Positions 1 through 8,223 of a stretch of 59,318 bases of DNA are shown piece after piece (within the stretch, counting starts at the first letter, position 1; each line of letters begins with the position of its first letter). The notes beneath the pieces were generated by a model. It was given only the letters and a program-made list of their open reading frames with translations. It searched no databases and was not told the origin of the DNA. The translations under genes and the position numbers were made by a program. The DNA comes from Bacteroidota bacterium (GTDB taxonomy: Bacteria; Bacteroidota; Bacteroidia; Chitinophagales; Chitinophagaceae). The stretch is from contig VBAT01000009.1 in assembly GCA_005884665.1 (NCBI GenBank), positions 1 through 59,318 of the forward strand, written 5' to 3'.

Positions 1-75
1 AGAAGAAGGCAAACCCTGAATTAATAGATTCTTCTCGTCTGCCAGTTGTAATTTTTCGAACACTGTTTGTGACAT
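1..75 (-). CDS. 5' end of an unidentified gene (cut by window edge)
   Basis: Only the first 25 codons lie in the window. Reading on the minus strand from the ATG at 75-73, the frame stays open to the edge and encodes MSQTVFEKLQLADEKNLLIQ followed by GLPSS. The start resembles short Bacteroidota proteins of the DUF3052 kind, but 25 residues are too few for a family call. The frame and start are visible; the identity is a guess. The stretch 76-256, between this gene and the metalloprotease to its right, shows no gene. Confidence 0.45.
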   Translation of the reverse strand, partial: MSQTVFEKLQLADEKNLLIQGLPSS

Positions 76-256
76 ACTTTGAAAGAATTTTTGGGGTTTC
101 TGCCAGCTACAACAAAATGTAGATAGCTTAACAGAGTTCTCATTAGCAGGGAGTGCAAAGGTAAGGGAAAATGATTGTTATTTAGAGGATTAGAAACAAA
201 AAATGCCTCTGAAAGGCATTCAGAAGGCGTTTTTTTAATGTAAATCAATTTTTTAC

Positions 257-1069
257 TTATTTCGCTAGCTTATAAAGTCTAATTGCTTCAGGCATCACTT
301 GTTTTAAATGTTCAATACGTTTACCTTCTGAAGGATGCGTGCTGAGAAATTCTGGTGGCTTTTGACCGCTTCCGGCTTTTTCCATCCTTTCCCATAACGG
401 AATCGCTTCTTCAGGGTTATAACCCGCCATCGCTGCGAATTTCAAGCCCCATTCATCAGCTTCTGACTCCTGGTTCCTGGAAAAAGGCAATAGAAATCCT
501 ACTTGCGATCCCACCCCATATGCTGTGAGAAATGCATTTTGGGTTTCGACCGGCTTGCTTGATACAGCTACTTGAAGACCCAGGCCCACTACCTCTGCCC
601 CGAGTTGTTTGCTCATTCTCTCGTTCCCGTGTTGAAGAAGAGCATGAGATACTTCGTGTCCCATGACCACGGCCAGCGCAGCCTCATTCAGCGAGATAGG
701 AAGCAGCCCTGTATAAACAACAATCTTGCCTCCCGGCATACACCAGGCATTGACTTCTTTATTGTCAACAAGATTATATTCCCATTTAAAACCTGCCAGG
801 GCGTTTGGTTTTTTTAATACATCATAATAATAGGTCTCCACCGCCTTTGTGATGCGGACTCCTACCCTTCTTACCATTTCAGCATCCCTGTTAGTGGTTC
901 CTGATACTATTTTACTGGAAGAAAGGAACTGCTGGTACTGTTCGGTGGACATTGTCTGCAGGTCCGATTCCTTAAATAATTTAAACTGGTTTTTATTTGA
1001 GAGAGCGTTGCGTGAGCACGCAACTGCAAATGCAACCATTATAAAGATGGAAGTGAATGTCCTTATCAT
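257..1069 (-). CDS. M48 family metalloprotease, lipoprotein
   Basis: Predicted zinc metalloprotease of the M48 family (YggG/LoiP-like), probably anchored in the envelope and involved in protein quality control. Of 270 residues, the first 17 form a signal sequence ending in a lipobox (FAVAC, Cys18). The zinc motif HEVSH is at about 138-142 and the downstream ligand motif ESEAD at about 201-205, so the active site looks complete. A longer in-frame start exists at 1138, but it adds 23 poorly plausible residues in front of the signal peptide; the ATG at 1069 gives a clean lipoprotein start. The gene stands alone on minus, about 100 bp downstream of plsY. Function beyond 'M48 peptidase' is inferred from the family. 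Confidence 0.88.
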   Translation of the reverse strand: MIRTFTSIFIMVAFAVACSRNALSNKNQFKLFKESDLQTMSTEQYQQFLSSSKIVSGTTNRDAEMVRRVGVRITKAVETYYYDVLKKPNALAGFKWEYNLVDNKEVNAWCMPGGKIVVYTGLLPISLNEAALAVVMGHEVSHALLQHGNERMSKQLGAEVVGLGLQVAVSSKPVETQNAFLTAYGVGSQVGFLLPFSRNQESEADEWGLKFAAMAGYNPEEAIPLWERMEKAGSGQKPPEFLSTHPSEGKRIEHLKQVMPEAIRLYKLAK

Positions 1070-1167
1070 AGTAATATGTGATTTAAAATTGTGGAAAACA
1101 ATCATTGTACTAAAGCAGATACAATTCCACTTATTCAAATTGATTCTTATAATTTTTGTAGCTAAGC

Positions 1168-1830
1168 CTAATGGTTGGATAACTGTTTCCTTCGTTGCCG
1201 GCGGCGGTCACGATGCTTCAGGATCGGTACTTTACTTTCGGCTCCTTTTAATAACCGGCTGATGTTTTTCTGATGTGTGAGTACAACCATCAATGCCACC
1301 GCAATCGCGAAAACCCGGTATACATCATTTTCGACATTAAAGATCACGAGTATAAAAACCGGGAAGGCAATACTTGCCAGGATAGAACTCAGCGATACAA
1401 ATCTTGTGAGATATAAAACAAGCAGGAATACACCAGCGCAGCTCAGGGCTGTCCATGGTGAAATACCTACCACCAATCCAAATAATGTAGCCACACCTTT
1501 ACCACCCCTGAAATCAGCCCAGATTGGAAATATGTGACCAACTACTGCGGCAAGCCCAAGTCCTATTTGGAAATTGAGAAGTTGTGTATCATGACCCGAA
1601 TACTGGGGTAAGAGCAATGCAAGATTAACTGCCAGCATACCTTTGAGCATGTCAACAATCATTACAAGTGTGCCCCATTTGGGACCCAAAACACGATAGG
1701 TATTTGTAGCGCCTGCATTGCCGCTACCATATTCACGAATATCAATACCAAAAAAATATTGACTTACCCATACGGAGGTCGGTATGCTACCAATCAGATA
1801 CGCGAGAACTACTAGCAATAGTTCGTTCAT
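1168..1830 (-). CDS. plsY: Glycerol-3-phosphate acyltransferase PlsY
   Basis: Integral membrane acyltransferase that moves an acyl group from acyl-phosphate to sn-glycerol-3-phosphate, the first step of phospholipid synthesis. The 220-residue length fits the family. Conserved PlsY motifs are visible: GSIPTSVW near residue 14, GSGNAGATN near 36 and FRGGKGVAT near 107, between several hydrophobic helices. The C-terminus is short and basic (KHRDRRRQRRKQ). The next gene upstream on the same strand is prmA, with an 85-bp gap that carries a promoter-like TACTTTTG at 1856-1863, so plsY may have its own promoter. The identification is firm. Confidence 0.95.
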   Translation of the reverse strand: MNELLLVVLAYLIGSIPTSVWVSQYFFGIDIREYGSGNAGATNTYRVLGPKWGTLVMIVDMLKGMLAVNLALLLPQYSGHDTQLLNFQIGLGLAAVVGHIFPIWADFRGGKGVATLFGLVVGISPWTALSCAGVFLLVLYLTRFVSLSSILASIAFPVFILVIFNVENDVYRVFAIAVALMVVLTHQKNISRLLKGAESKVPILKHRDRRRQRRKQLSNH

Positions 1831-1915
1831 AGAACGTTGAGTTGAGTTGGAAAGACAAAAGTACTAAAAAATACCTCCGCTGATAATATTAGTTTAATCA
1901 GAAAATCACAATATC

Positions 1916-2731
1916 TTAACATGAAATCCTAAAACACAGCCAGTTATCTCTAACGCTCGTTTGTATTATATGTAAAGAGTACTCGTCCGTTTTGTGGAAA
2001 ATAACATCCCCGTCTTCCTTCAATATCCCGCTCAAAAGAAGTGTTCCTCCCATTGCCAGCTGGCTCGTCAAAAAGTGAAAATTCCCCACGATTACGTTCC
2101 TGTTGATATTAGCCAGGACAATATCGAAGGTTTCATCCATTTGAGGCGAATCGGCCTTTTGCAACATGATCGAGCTGCAACCATTGTTTTTTATATTTTC
2201 TTTTGCATTTTCAATACTCCATTCGTCATTGTCTATAGCAATTATTTTTTTAGCTCCCAGCCTTTCGGCAAGAATTGCCAGCAAGCCCGTACCGGTACCA
2301 AAATCAAGTACTCTTTTGTCTTTGAAATCAACTTCCCTCATTTGCTGAAGCATCATAAATGTGGTAGCATGATGACCTGTCCCAAAACTCATCTTCGGAG
2401 TGACAACTATCTCATGCGTCACTCCCGCTACCGGTTTATGAAAATCCGCTCTCACAGCTACGAAATCGTCAACGATCACCGGCTCAAAATTGGCTTCCCA
2501 AACCTCGTTCCAGTTCGTCTCCCCGATTATCGTTTTATTAAATCCGGCATTTCGCTCCCCAGCTAATTCCTGCAGCGCTTTTTCATCATACAAAGCGGAA
2601 GTAATAAATGCCTTCAAACCATCTTCTGTTTCTTCGAAACCTTCAAAGCCCTGGGCTGAAAGTTCTGCGATCAGAATGTCTTTGAGCTCCGCCGGAATAG
2701 CTGGAAATTCTATCTGGACGTAGTCATTCAT
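1916..2731 (-). CDS. prmA: Ribosomal protein L11 methyltransferase PrmA
   Basis: SAM-dependent methyltransferase that trimethylates ribosomal protein L11. The 271-residue product has an N-terminal substrate-recognition half (about 1-110) and a class I methyltransferase half. The SAM-binding motif LDFGTGTGLLA, the acidic IAIDND strand and the NINRNV motif are present. I chose the ATG at 2731 (MNDYVQIEF) over the in-frame ATG at 2746 because the extra residues (MFFIS) lie in the pnp terminator region. It lies 42 bp downstream of pnp but is separated from it by a terminator hairpin. Confidence 0.93.
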   Translation of the reverse strand: MNDYVQIEFPAIPAELKDILIAELSAQGFEGFEETEDGLKAFITSALYDEKALQELAGERNAGFNKTIIGETNWNEVWEANFEPVIVDDFVAVRADFHKPVAGVTHEIVVTPKMSFGTGHHATTFMMLQQMREVDFKDKRVLDFGTGTGLLAILAERLGAKKIIAIDNDEWSIENAKENIKNNGCSSIMLQKADSPQMDETFDIVLANINRNVIVGNFHFLTSQLAMGGTLLLSGILKEDGDVIFHKTDEYSLHIIQTSVRDNWLCFRISC

Positions 2732-2746
2732 GGATATAAAAAACAA

Positions 2747-2766
2747 AACCCCGAATGACCGGGGTT
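2747..2766 (-). terminator. Terminator after pnp
   Basis: The arms 2747-2753 and 2760-2766 (AACCCCG / CGGGGTT) form a perfect 7-bp stem with a 6-nt loop. On the minus strand it is followed by a T-rich tail (TTTTGTTTTTT). It sits just past the pnp stop and overlaps the leader of prmA. Confidence 0.8.
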
Positions 2767-2773
2767 AATTTAT

Positions 2774-4957
2774 TTATTGATTGCCTGGGTTATTAGGTTG
2801 CTGCTCCGGCCGTGGCTTGTTTTCCGGCTTTGGTATCAATACCTTTCTTGAAAGTTTGAATTTACCTGATTTCGGATCGGTACCGATCAATTTCACTTTA
2901 ACCTTATCGCCTTCATTCAATACACCTTCCAGGGTTTCCAAACGCTTCCAGCTTACTTCACTGATATGAACCAACCCCTGTTTGCCTGGCAGGAATTCGA
3001 CAAAAGCGCCGAACGGCATGATAGATTTTACTGTGGCCTCATATACGTCGCCAACAACGGGCACAGCTACTATTCCTTTGATCCATGCTTCAGCTTTTTG
3101 TACGCCTTCTTTATTGGTACCAAACACACTCACTTCACCCATATTATTTACTTCCTCGATATTGATAGTCGTACCCGTTTCCCTTTGCATTTCCTGGATC
3201 ACCTTGCCACCGGGCCCGATCACGGCACCAATGAACTCGCGCTCGATAAACATCTTGATCATTCTTGGCGCATGAGGTTTCACTTCGGCTCTGGCTTCGC
3301 CAATACAATTATACATCGCATCCAGTATATGCAAGCGACCCCGGCGAGCCTGCTCGAGCGCCTGTTCCATCACTTCTTTCTTCAGGCCATCGACCTTTAT
3401 ATCCATTTGTACACCACATATACCTTCTCTCGTTCCTGTAACTTTAAAGTCCATATCACCGAGGTGGTCTTCATCTCCTAATATATCGGTAAGTATAGCG
3501 TATTTCTCGCCTTTCGCGACCAATCCCATTGCAACTCCCGACACATGCTTGGGCATAGGTACGCCTGCATCCATCATAGCCAGTGAAGCTGCACAAACTG
3601 TAGCCATTGAAGACGACCCATTCGATTCCAGGATATCACTTACCACGCGGAGCGTGTAAGGAAAATCTGCCTGGGGCAGCATTTGTTTCAATGAGCGCAT
3701 AGCCAAATTGCCATGACCCACTTCCCTACGACCCGGGGCGCGCATCATTTTTACTTCCCCAGTTGAGAACGGTGGGAAATTATAGTGAAGAATGAACTTC
3801 GTGTAATCGGATTTAGCCGCGCTTTCCACCAGTAGTTCATCTAAGGGAGTTCCTAAGGTAACCGTCGTAAGCGATTGCGTCTCACCCCTGGTGAATAACG
3901 CTGCCCCATGCGGAGATGGCAGTACGTCGATTTCCATATCCAGCGTGCGGACGGTTTCGAGATCTCTTCCGTCCAGCCTCACTTTTTCATCCAGGATCAT
4001 ATCCCGTACAACGTCATACTGCAAATCGCCGTAGTAGGTCGACATCAATTTCTTAGTAAGATCGGGTAAGCCTTCACCTTCCGGAACAGAAAGATCTTTT
4101 TTCAGGAATTCTTCCAGCTCGGTTTTTATCGCGTCAAATTTATCGCTGCGATCATGTTTGGCGAGAGCGCCTTTGGCAACTTCATACACTTTTTGTTTTG
4201 CAAACGAATAAATCTTTTCCCTCAATGCCTCATCCTGTGCGGGCTTTTTATAATCTCTTTTCCCTTTCACGCCTACCATATCTCTTAGTTCTTCCTGGGC
4301 TTTCACTTGCACGCGGATCGCATCATGTGCAACCTCTAAAGCTTTTACCAGGTCGGCTTCGCTACATTCCGCTGCCTGGCCTTCCACCATCATCAGGTTT
4401 TTATCGGTTGCAGCGATAATAAAATCCAGTTCCGCTTTTTCCAGCTCGGTACGCCCGGGATTGACCTTGAATTGCCCGTCAATCTTTGCCACACGCACTT
4501 CCGAGATAATCTCTTTAATGGGAATATCGGAAACAGCCAGCGCCGCAGACGCAGCAAGGCATGCAAAAGAATCCGGCATTACTTCCGGGTCGCTTGAAAT
4601 AAGCGTGATCAATACCTGCACTTCACATAAATAATCGTCAGGGAACAGTGGGCGGAGCGCACGGTCCACCAGGCGGCTTATTAATACTTCGTAGTCGCTT
4701 AGCTTGGATTCTCTCTTAAAAAATGAACCGGGGATACGGCCGGCAGAAGCAAATTTTTCCTGGTAATCGACTGATAACGGAAAAAAACTTTGTCCCTCTT
4801 TCGGATCCCTGTTGGCAACGACGGTTGCCAGCATCATACAATTGCCCATAGATACAGTAACTGATCCATCGGCCTGGCGTGCAAGGCGACCGGTTTCAAT
4901 GGTAACCTGGCGTCCATCGCCTATATCAAATGTTTTACGAATTTTTTGCTGTAGCAT
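2774..4957 (-). CDS. pnp: Polyribonucleotide nucleotidyltransferase (PNPase)
   Basis: Phosphorolytic 3'-5' exoribonuclease of mRNA decay. The 727-residue protein shows the full domain order: two RNase PH cores (about 10-230 and 315-545) around an all-alpha linker, a KH domain with the motif IGPGGKVIQEM near residue 575, and an S1 domain (from about 635) with FGAFVEFLPGKQGLVHISEV. A Pro/Asn-rich tail ends the protein. It follows rpsO on the same strand with a 351-bp gap, the arrangement also known from many other bacteria. That gap contains a long imperfect hairpin that could serve as a processing or autoregulation site; this is inference. Confidence 0.97.
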   Translation of the reverse strand: MLQQKIRKTFDIGDGRQVTIETGRLARQADGSVTVSMGNCMMLATVVANRDPKEGQSFFPLSVDYQEKFASAGRIPGSFFKRESKLSDYEVLISRLVDRALRPLFPDDYLCEVQVLITLISSDPEVMPDSFACLAASAALAVSDIPIKEIISEVRVAKIDGQFKVNPGRTELEKAELDFIIAATDKNLMMVEGQAAECSEADLVKALEVAHDAIRVQVKAQEELRDMVGVKGKRDYKKPAQDEALREKIYSFAKQKVYEVAKGALAKHDRSDKFDAIKTELEEFLKKDLSVPEGEGLPDLTKKLMSTYYGDLQYDVVRDMILDEKVRLDGRDLETVRTLDMEIDVLPSPHGAALFTRGETQSLTTVTLGTPLDELLVESAAKSDYTKFILHYNFPPFSTGEVKMMRAPGRREVGHGNLAMRSLKQMLPQADFPYTLRVVSDILESNGSSSMATVCAASLAMMDAGVPMPKHVSGVAMGLVAKGEKYAILTDILGDEDHLGDMDFKVTGTREGICGVQMDIKVDGLKKEVMEQALEQARRGRLHILDAMYNCIGEARAEVKPHAPRMIKMFIEREFIGAVIGPGGKVIQEMQRETGTTINIEEVNNMGEVSVFGTNKEGVQKAEAWIKGIVAVPVVGDVYEATVKSIMPFGAFVEFLPGKQGLVHISEVSWKRLETLEGVLNEGDKVKVKLIGTDPKSGKFKLSRKVLIPKPENKPRPEQQPNNPGNQ

Positions 4958-5308
4958 AGTTTAGTGTATTCGAAGTTTAGTGCCCGGTTTTAGCATTCAT
5001 CCAGGCGATTTGAAATCTAATTTGTTTAACCATCTAACGTTATCGTAACTGGCTTTCGCCTTTTGTTCTCTCAGGTTTCAACCACATATAAGCTGCCTCA
5101 GGGTCCGGTAAAATAGTTCGGGAGTGTTAGACGAGTTTCCAATCTTGCAGGAGAGGGAACAATCATTTTAGGGAGATTCAGAGCTGTAAGTCGAGCCCGG
5201 AATAAAGATTGCCCCAACGCCTTTTTAGAATCCCGATACCTGTCTGATGACCTTGCTTTCTTTATGGCTATGCGAAGGAGATGTAGGCAGGAATTATCGG
5301 GATAGGGT
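4958..5308. other. rpsO-pnp intergenic region with long hairpin
   Basis: 351 bp without a gene. On the minus strand it is the 3' flank of rpsO and the leader of pnp. The only structure I see is an imperfect inverted repeat at 5230-5303: a perfect 9-bp arm pair (5230-5238 with 5295-5303), a 3-nt bulge, then about eight further pairs including two G-T wobbles. It lacks a following T run, so it is not a standard terminator. The rest (about 4958-5229) shows nothing distinctive. Confidence 0.5.
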
Positions 5309-5578
5309 TTACTTTCTTAATCCGAGTTTCTCGATCAATTGGCGATAACCTGTCAGGTTATGCTTCTGCAGGTAGTTCAGCAAACGTTTACGTTTACCAA
5401 CAAGCTGCATCAGGCCGCGATGGGTGGAGAAATCTTTTTTATTTTGCTGAAGATGCTCGCTGATCTGCGCAATGCGCTCAGTCAACTGGGCAATCTGGCC
5501 TTCGATGGAGCCGGTGTTAGTGGATTTGCCACCAAATTCTGTGAAAATTTTTTCTGTTTTTTCTTTTGTTAAAGGCAT
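5309..5578 (-). CDS. rpsO: 30S ribosomal protein S15
   Basis: Small-subunit ribosomal protein S15 that binds the central domain of 16S rRNA. Length (89 residues) and sequence fit the family: the four-helix core includes GSIEGQIAQLTERI, HLQQNKKDFSTHRGL and the conserved GKRKRLLNYLQ. The ATG at 5578 is the natural start and a good Bacteroidota promoter lies about 50 bp upstream. It is the first gene of an rpsO-pnp arrangement. Confidence 0.97.
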   Translation of the reverse strand: MPLTKEKTEKIFTEFGGKSTNTGSIEGQIAQLTERIAQISEHLQQNKKDFSTHRGLMQLVGKRKRLLNYLQKHNLTGYRQLIEKLGLRK

Positions 5579-5626
5579 CTGAGTTTTTTTTAATTCATCC
5601 CATTAGGTATCCGATAATTGTGGCGG

Positions 5627-5657
5627 CAAAGGTATGGGAATGTAACGGAATGGCAAA
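5627..5657 (-). promoter_or_regulatory. Promoter of rpsO
   Basis: On the minus strand, TTTG (5657-5654) and TACCTTTG (5634-5627) are separated by exactly 19 nt, matching the Bacteroidota -33/-7 consensus. The predicted transcript would start near 5620, giving a leader of about 40 nt before the ATG at 5578. Confidence 0.75.
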
Positions 5658-5761
5658 GGCTTTACCCGCCTAATTTTCGCCAAATCAACCTTGAGATCGT
5701 TGTTGGCGCTCGCTGACTATGTCTTAATAATCAATATTTAGTAATTAATAATCATCGGTTA

Positions 5762-5792
5762 TTTTATTCAGCCCCAGGGCATCCTACATTTG
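5762..5792 (+). promoter_or_regulatory. Promoter of miaE-like gene, near-leaderless
   Basis: TTTT at 5762-5765, 19 nt, then TACATTTG at 5785-5792, which is a perfect -7 element. The ATG at 5797 is only 4 nt further on, so transcription would start at or next to the start codon. Either the mRNA is leaderless or translation begins at a later non-ATG codon. Confidence 0.55.
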
Positions 5793-5796
5793 CAGG

Positions 5797-6405
5797 ATGG
5801 AACTATCTCAGGATACTAAAAACATCCTTGGCCTTCAGCTCCCTACCGACCCTCGTTGGGTTGACCTTGCAGGGAAATCCCTGGAAGAAATTCTGACTGA
5901 CCACGCTTATTGCGAGCAAAAAGCTGCTACGTCTTGTATATCCCTGGTCCAGCGGTACAGCGATAAAGAAAAACTGGTGATGGAATTGTCCCCAATTGTT
6001 ACCGAAGAATGGGGTCATTTTCGTCAGGTACTGGCAGAGCTTCATAAAAGAAACCTCAAACTGGGACGCCAGCGGAAAGATGAGTATGTAAATGCCCTCC
6101 TGAATTTCCAGGTAAAAGGTGGCAGCGAGGAAGATAATCTACTGGACCGCTTATTGACGATGGCCATGATCGAAGCGCGCAGCTGCGAACGGTTCAAGCG
6201 ATTGAGTGAAGGGCTTAATGATGACTATCTCCGGAATTTTTATCGCCGTTTCATGGAAAGTGAGGCCGGTCATTATACTTTATTCATAGAATTGGCCGAA
6301 ACATATATCAACAAAGAAAAAGTGAGGAGACGATGGAGGCAGTGGCTGGAACATGAAGCGGACATCATGAATCAACTCGAGGTCCGGGGGGACAGGATCC
6401 ATTAA
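5797..6405 (+). CDS. miaE: tRNA-(ms2io6A)-hydroxylase-like MiaE
   Basis: Ferritin-like non-haem di-iron protein similar to MiaE, which hydroxylates the isopentenyl group of ms2i6A37 in tRNA. The 202 residues are almost all helical, with the expected metal-ligand pairs: DHAYCEQKA (about 35-43), EEWGHF (about 69-74), MIEARSCERF (about 125-134) and ESEAGHY (about 155-161). The family usually begins close to LGLQLPTDPRW, here residue 12, so the first 11 residues may be an extension; a -7 element directly abuts the ATG. Its stop codon overlaps the stop of the convergent lipoprotein gene (TTAA at 6402-6405). The family is clear; the exact tRNA substrate is inferred. Confidence 0.88.
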   Translation: MELSQDTKNILGLQLPTDPRWVDLAGKSLEEILTDHAYCEQKAATSCISLVQRYSDKEKLVMELSPIVTEEWGHFRQVLAELHKRNLKLGRQRKDEYVNALLNFQVKGGSEEDNLLDRLLTMAMIEARSCERFKRLSEGLNDDYLRNFYRRFMESEAGHYTLFIELAETYINKEKVRRRWRQWLEHEADIMNQLEVRGDRIH

Positions 6406-6764
6406 TTGCAGGGCCGGGCAGAAGAGGACAAAAATACTTTGGCAACTTTACTGAAAACAGGATTGCGGTAAACAGTAAGGCATATGCCGCTAAAATCATC
6501 TGTGCTTTTAATATCCCTGACCTGTATATGGATTATCGAGTCAATTGGAAACTGGTTTGATCTAAGTCCCCGTATAGAAATGACATTGTCAAAATTCTCA
6601 AACGATTCTCCCATCACAGGACCAGCAAGCACCTGGGCGCCCATTGTAGCCGGATCACAGAAATCATACCCTATCACTTTTACTTTTAGACATGCGACAT
6701 CTTTTATCGATTTTGTACAAGAAACCAGAAGAAATAAAGCGCCGGTTATAGCGATCCCTTTCAT
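6402..6764 (-). CDS. Small hypothetical lipoprotein
   Basis: 120 residues with a short signal sequence ending in a lipobox (MKGIAITGALFLLVSC, Cys16) and therefore probably an envelope lipoprotein. I do not recognise the mature part. It contains further cysteines (CLKVKVIGYDFCDP, ICLTV, ARPCN) that could form disulfides. It sits alone between galK (same strand, 60 bp downstream) and convergent miaE, sharing stop-codon bases with the latter. The signal peptide supports a real gene. Confidence 0.65.
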   Translation of the reverse strand: MKGIAITGALFLLVSCTKSIKDVACLKVKVIGYDFCDPATMGAQVLAGPVMGESFENFDNVISIRGLRSNQFPIDSIIHIQVRDIKSTDDFSGICLTVYRNPVFSKVAKVFLSSSARPCN

Positions 6765-6824
6765 AACATTCTTTAGCGCATGACATGCAAGCGCGTGGCT
6801 GCGTTGCTTCTGAAGTAAATTCTT

Positions 6825-7976
6825 TTATAAACTTTTCACGCCTTCGCCAATATCCGATGCAAACACACTGGGCGGATACCCAATCCTGGTTTGGTAATAA
6901 GGTATTAGTTTTTCAGAAAAATCCCCCAATTTTTCCTTTTGTATCAGCGCAATGGCGCAACCACCAAAGCCGGCTCCCGTCATTCTTGCACCGATGCAGC
7001 TGTCGTATCCTTTGCAAAATTCAACGATCGTATCTAACTCTTTGCCGCTGACTTCATACAAAACTTTTAGTGAATTATGTGAAGCATACATTAATTCACC
7101 AAACGCAGACAGCTTGCCCATGTTCAGCGCTTCCTTTGCTTCCTGCACCCGCTGGTATTCGGTGACAACATGCAAGGCCCTTTTTTCAAGAACCGGGTCA
7201 TTGATCAAATGATGGTGAGCCTGGAAAGTATCGACATCCACATCGCATAAATTTTCTACATCCAGTTCCTTCTTCAACAGTTTCAAAGCGGCCGAGCATT
7301 CTTCAAACCTTTCATTGTATTTTGATTCAGCCAGGGCTCTTTGCTTGTTGCTGTTGATGATCGTAAGTATGTAATCGCCTGTTTCGAAAGGCAGGTATTC
7401 GTATTCCAGCGTATCGCAGTTGAGGAGGATAGCTTTGTCTTTTTTCCCCATCGCTACTGCAAATTGGTCCATGATGCCGCAGTTAACGCCTATAAACTCG
7501 TTCTCCACTTTTTTAGAAAGCAGGGCGATTTCCGGCATGGAAAAAGAAGATTGAAACATTGCCTGGAGAGCAAATCCGGTCAGTACTTCAACAGATGCTG
7601 ATGAGGAAAGCCCGGCCGCGATTGGAAGGTTGCCGTAAAAAAGCATGTCGAGTCCCGATACGATATTCCCGTTTTTTATAAACTCATTAATTACTCCCAG
7701 TGGGTAATTAAACCATTCCTTTCCTGTTTTTGAATATGAGCTTTGCAAATGCAGGTCGGCGGTCTCCGGAAAATTCAGACACCGGAAGCGAAATATTTTT
7801 TCCTGGTTCCTGGAAACTGCGAGATAGGTTCCAAGCGAGATCGCGCAAGGCATTACTTCGCCTCCATTGTAGTCAATGTGTTCGCCGATAAGGTTAACCC
7901 GGCCGGGACAGAAGAAAACACGTTCAGGATCCTTATGAAATTGACTCCTGAATTTTTCTTTCAACTCATCTTTCAT
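6825..7976 (-). CDS. galK: Galactokinase
   Basis: Phosphorylates alpha-D-galactose to galactose-1-phosphate (Leloir pathway). The 383 residues contain the galactokinase signature GRVNLIGEHIDYNGG (near 25-39), the GHMP ATP-binding motif PIAAGLSSSASVE (near 120) and the C-terminal motif GARMTGAGFGGCAIAL (near 335). The in-frame ATG at 8072 would add 32 residues translated from a promoter and operator region, so the ATG at 7976 (MKDELKEKF) is the start; it gives the usual family length. No other Leloir genes are adjacent. An upstream element is shared with the promoter of the WlbA-like gene at 44170, suggesting a common regulator. Confidence 0.95.
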   Translation of the reverse strand: MKDELKEKFRSQFHKDPERVFFCPGRVNLIGEHIDYNGGEVMPCAISLGTYLAVSRNQEKIFRFRCLNFPETADLHLQSSYSKTGKEWFNYPLGVINEFIKNGNIVSGLDMLFYGNLPIAAGLSSSASVEVLTGFALQAMFQSSFSMPEIALLSKKVENEFIGVNCGIMDQFAVAMGKKDKAILLNCDTLEYEYLPFETGDYILTIINSNKQRALAESKYNERFEECSAALKLLKKELDVENLCDVDVDTFQAHHHLINDPVLEKRALHVVTEYQRVQEAKEALNMGKLSAFGELMYASHNSLKVLYEVSGKELDTIVEFCKGYDSCIGARMTGAGFGGCAIALIQKEKLGDFSEKLIPYYQTRIGYPPSVFASDIGEGVKSL

Positions 7977-8001
7977 CTTATACAAAGGCAATTGAAGTTG
8001 A

Positions 8002-8031
8002 CAAGATAGGGCATCGCCGACTAAGTACAAA
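8002..8031 (-). promoter_or_regulatory. Promoter of galK
   Basis: Minus-strand TTTG (8031-8028), 19 nt, then TATCTTG (8008-8002): the -33 element is perfect and the -7 element lacks one T. The predicted start near 7995 leaves about 20 nt before the ATG at 7976. Confidence 0.65.
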
Positions 8032-8046
8032 ATGACGCTAGTGATT

Positions 8047-8069
8047 GGCAGTGAGTCATTCTGAAATTT
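8047..8069 (-). promoter_or_regulatory. Conserved upstream element of galK (putative operator)
   Basis: A 23-bp element directly upstream of the galK promoter, identical at 19 of 23 positions to 44094-44116 upstream of the WlbA-like gene, in the same orientation. Key bases are AAATTTCA, AATGA, CACT and CC. Part of it also forms an inverted repeat with the -33 region (CAAAATGAC 8028-8036 and GTCATTCTG 8055-8063, 8 of 9 matching). Confidence 0.5.
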
Positions 8070-8144
8070 CATACCGACAACAGCTTAAAAGTTCAAGCTA
8101 CAAAACCAGAGTCCTGCTTGATCTAAAGACTTTTCGTACCAACA

Positions 8145-8184
8145 ACCATTAAACCATTAAACCTTTAGACCTTTAAACCCTTCA
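8145..8184. repeat. Degenerate 8-bp tandem repeat
   Basis: Five consecutive octamers on the plus strand: ACCATTAA, ACCATTAA, ACCTTTAG, ACCTTTAA, ACCCTTCA. The array lies between the GSCFA gene and the galK promoter. A similar 8-bp period is seen at 44044-44075, upstream of the other gene sharing the galK element. Confidence 0.6.
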
Positions 8185-8223
8185 ACAACTGAGGAAATTT
8201 TCAAATGAATCACTGCTCATTGG

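Noticed and set aside
21..248. 75-residue minus-strand reading frame at the left edge
   Set aside because: It overlaps the cut-off gene at 1-75 in another frame, has no recognisable motif and uses mostly the A/T-rich gap.
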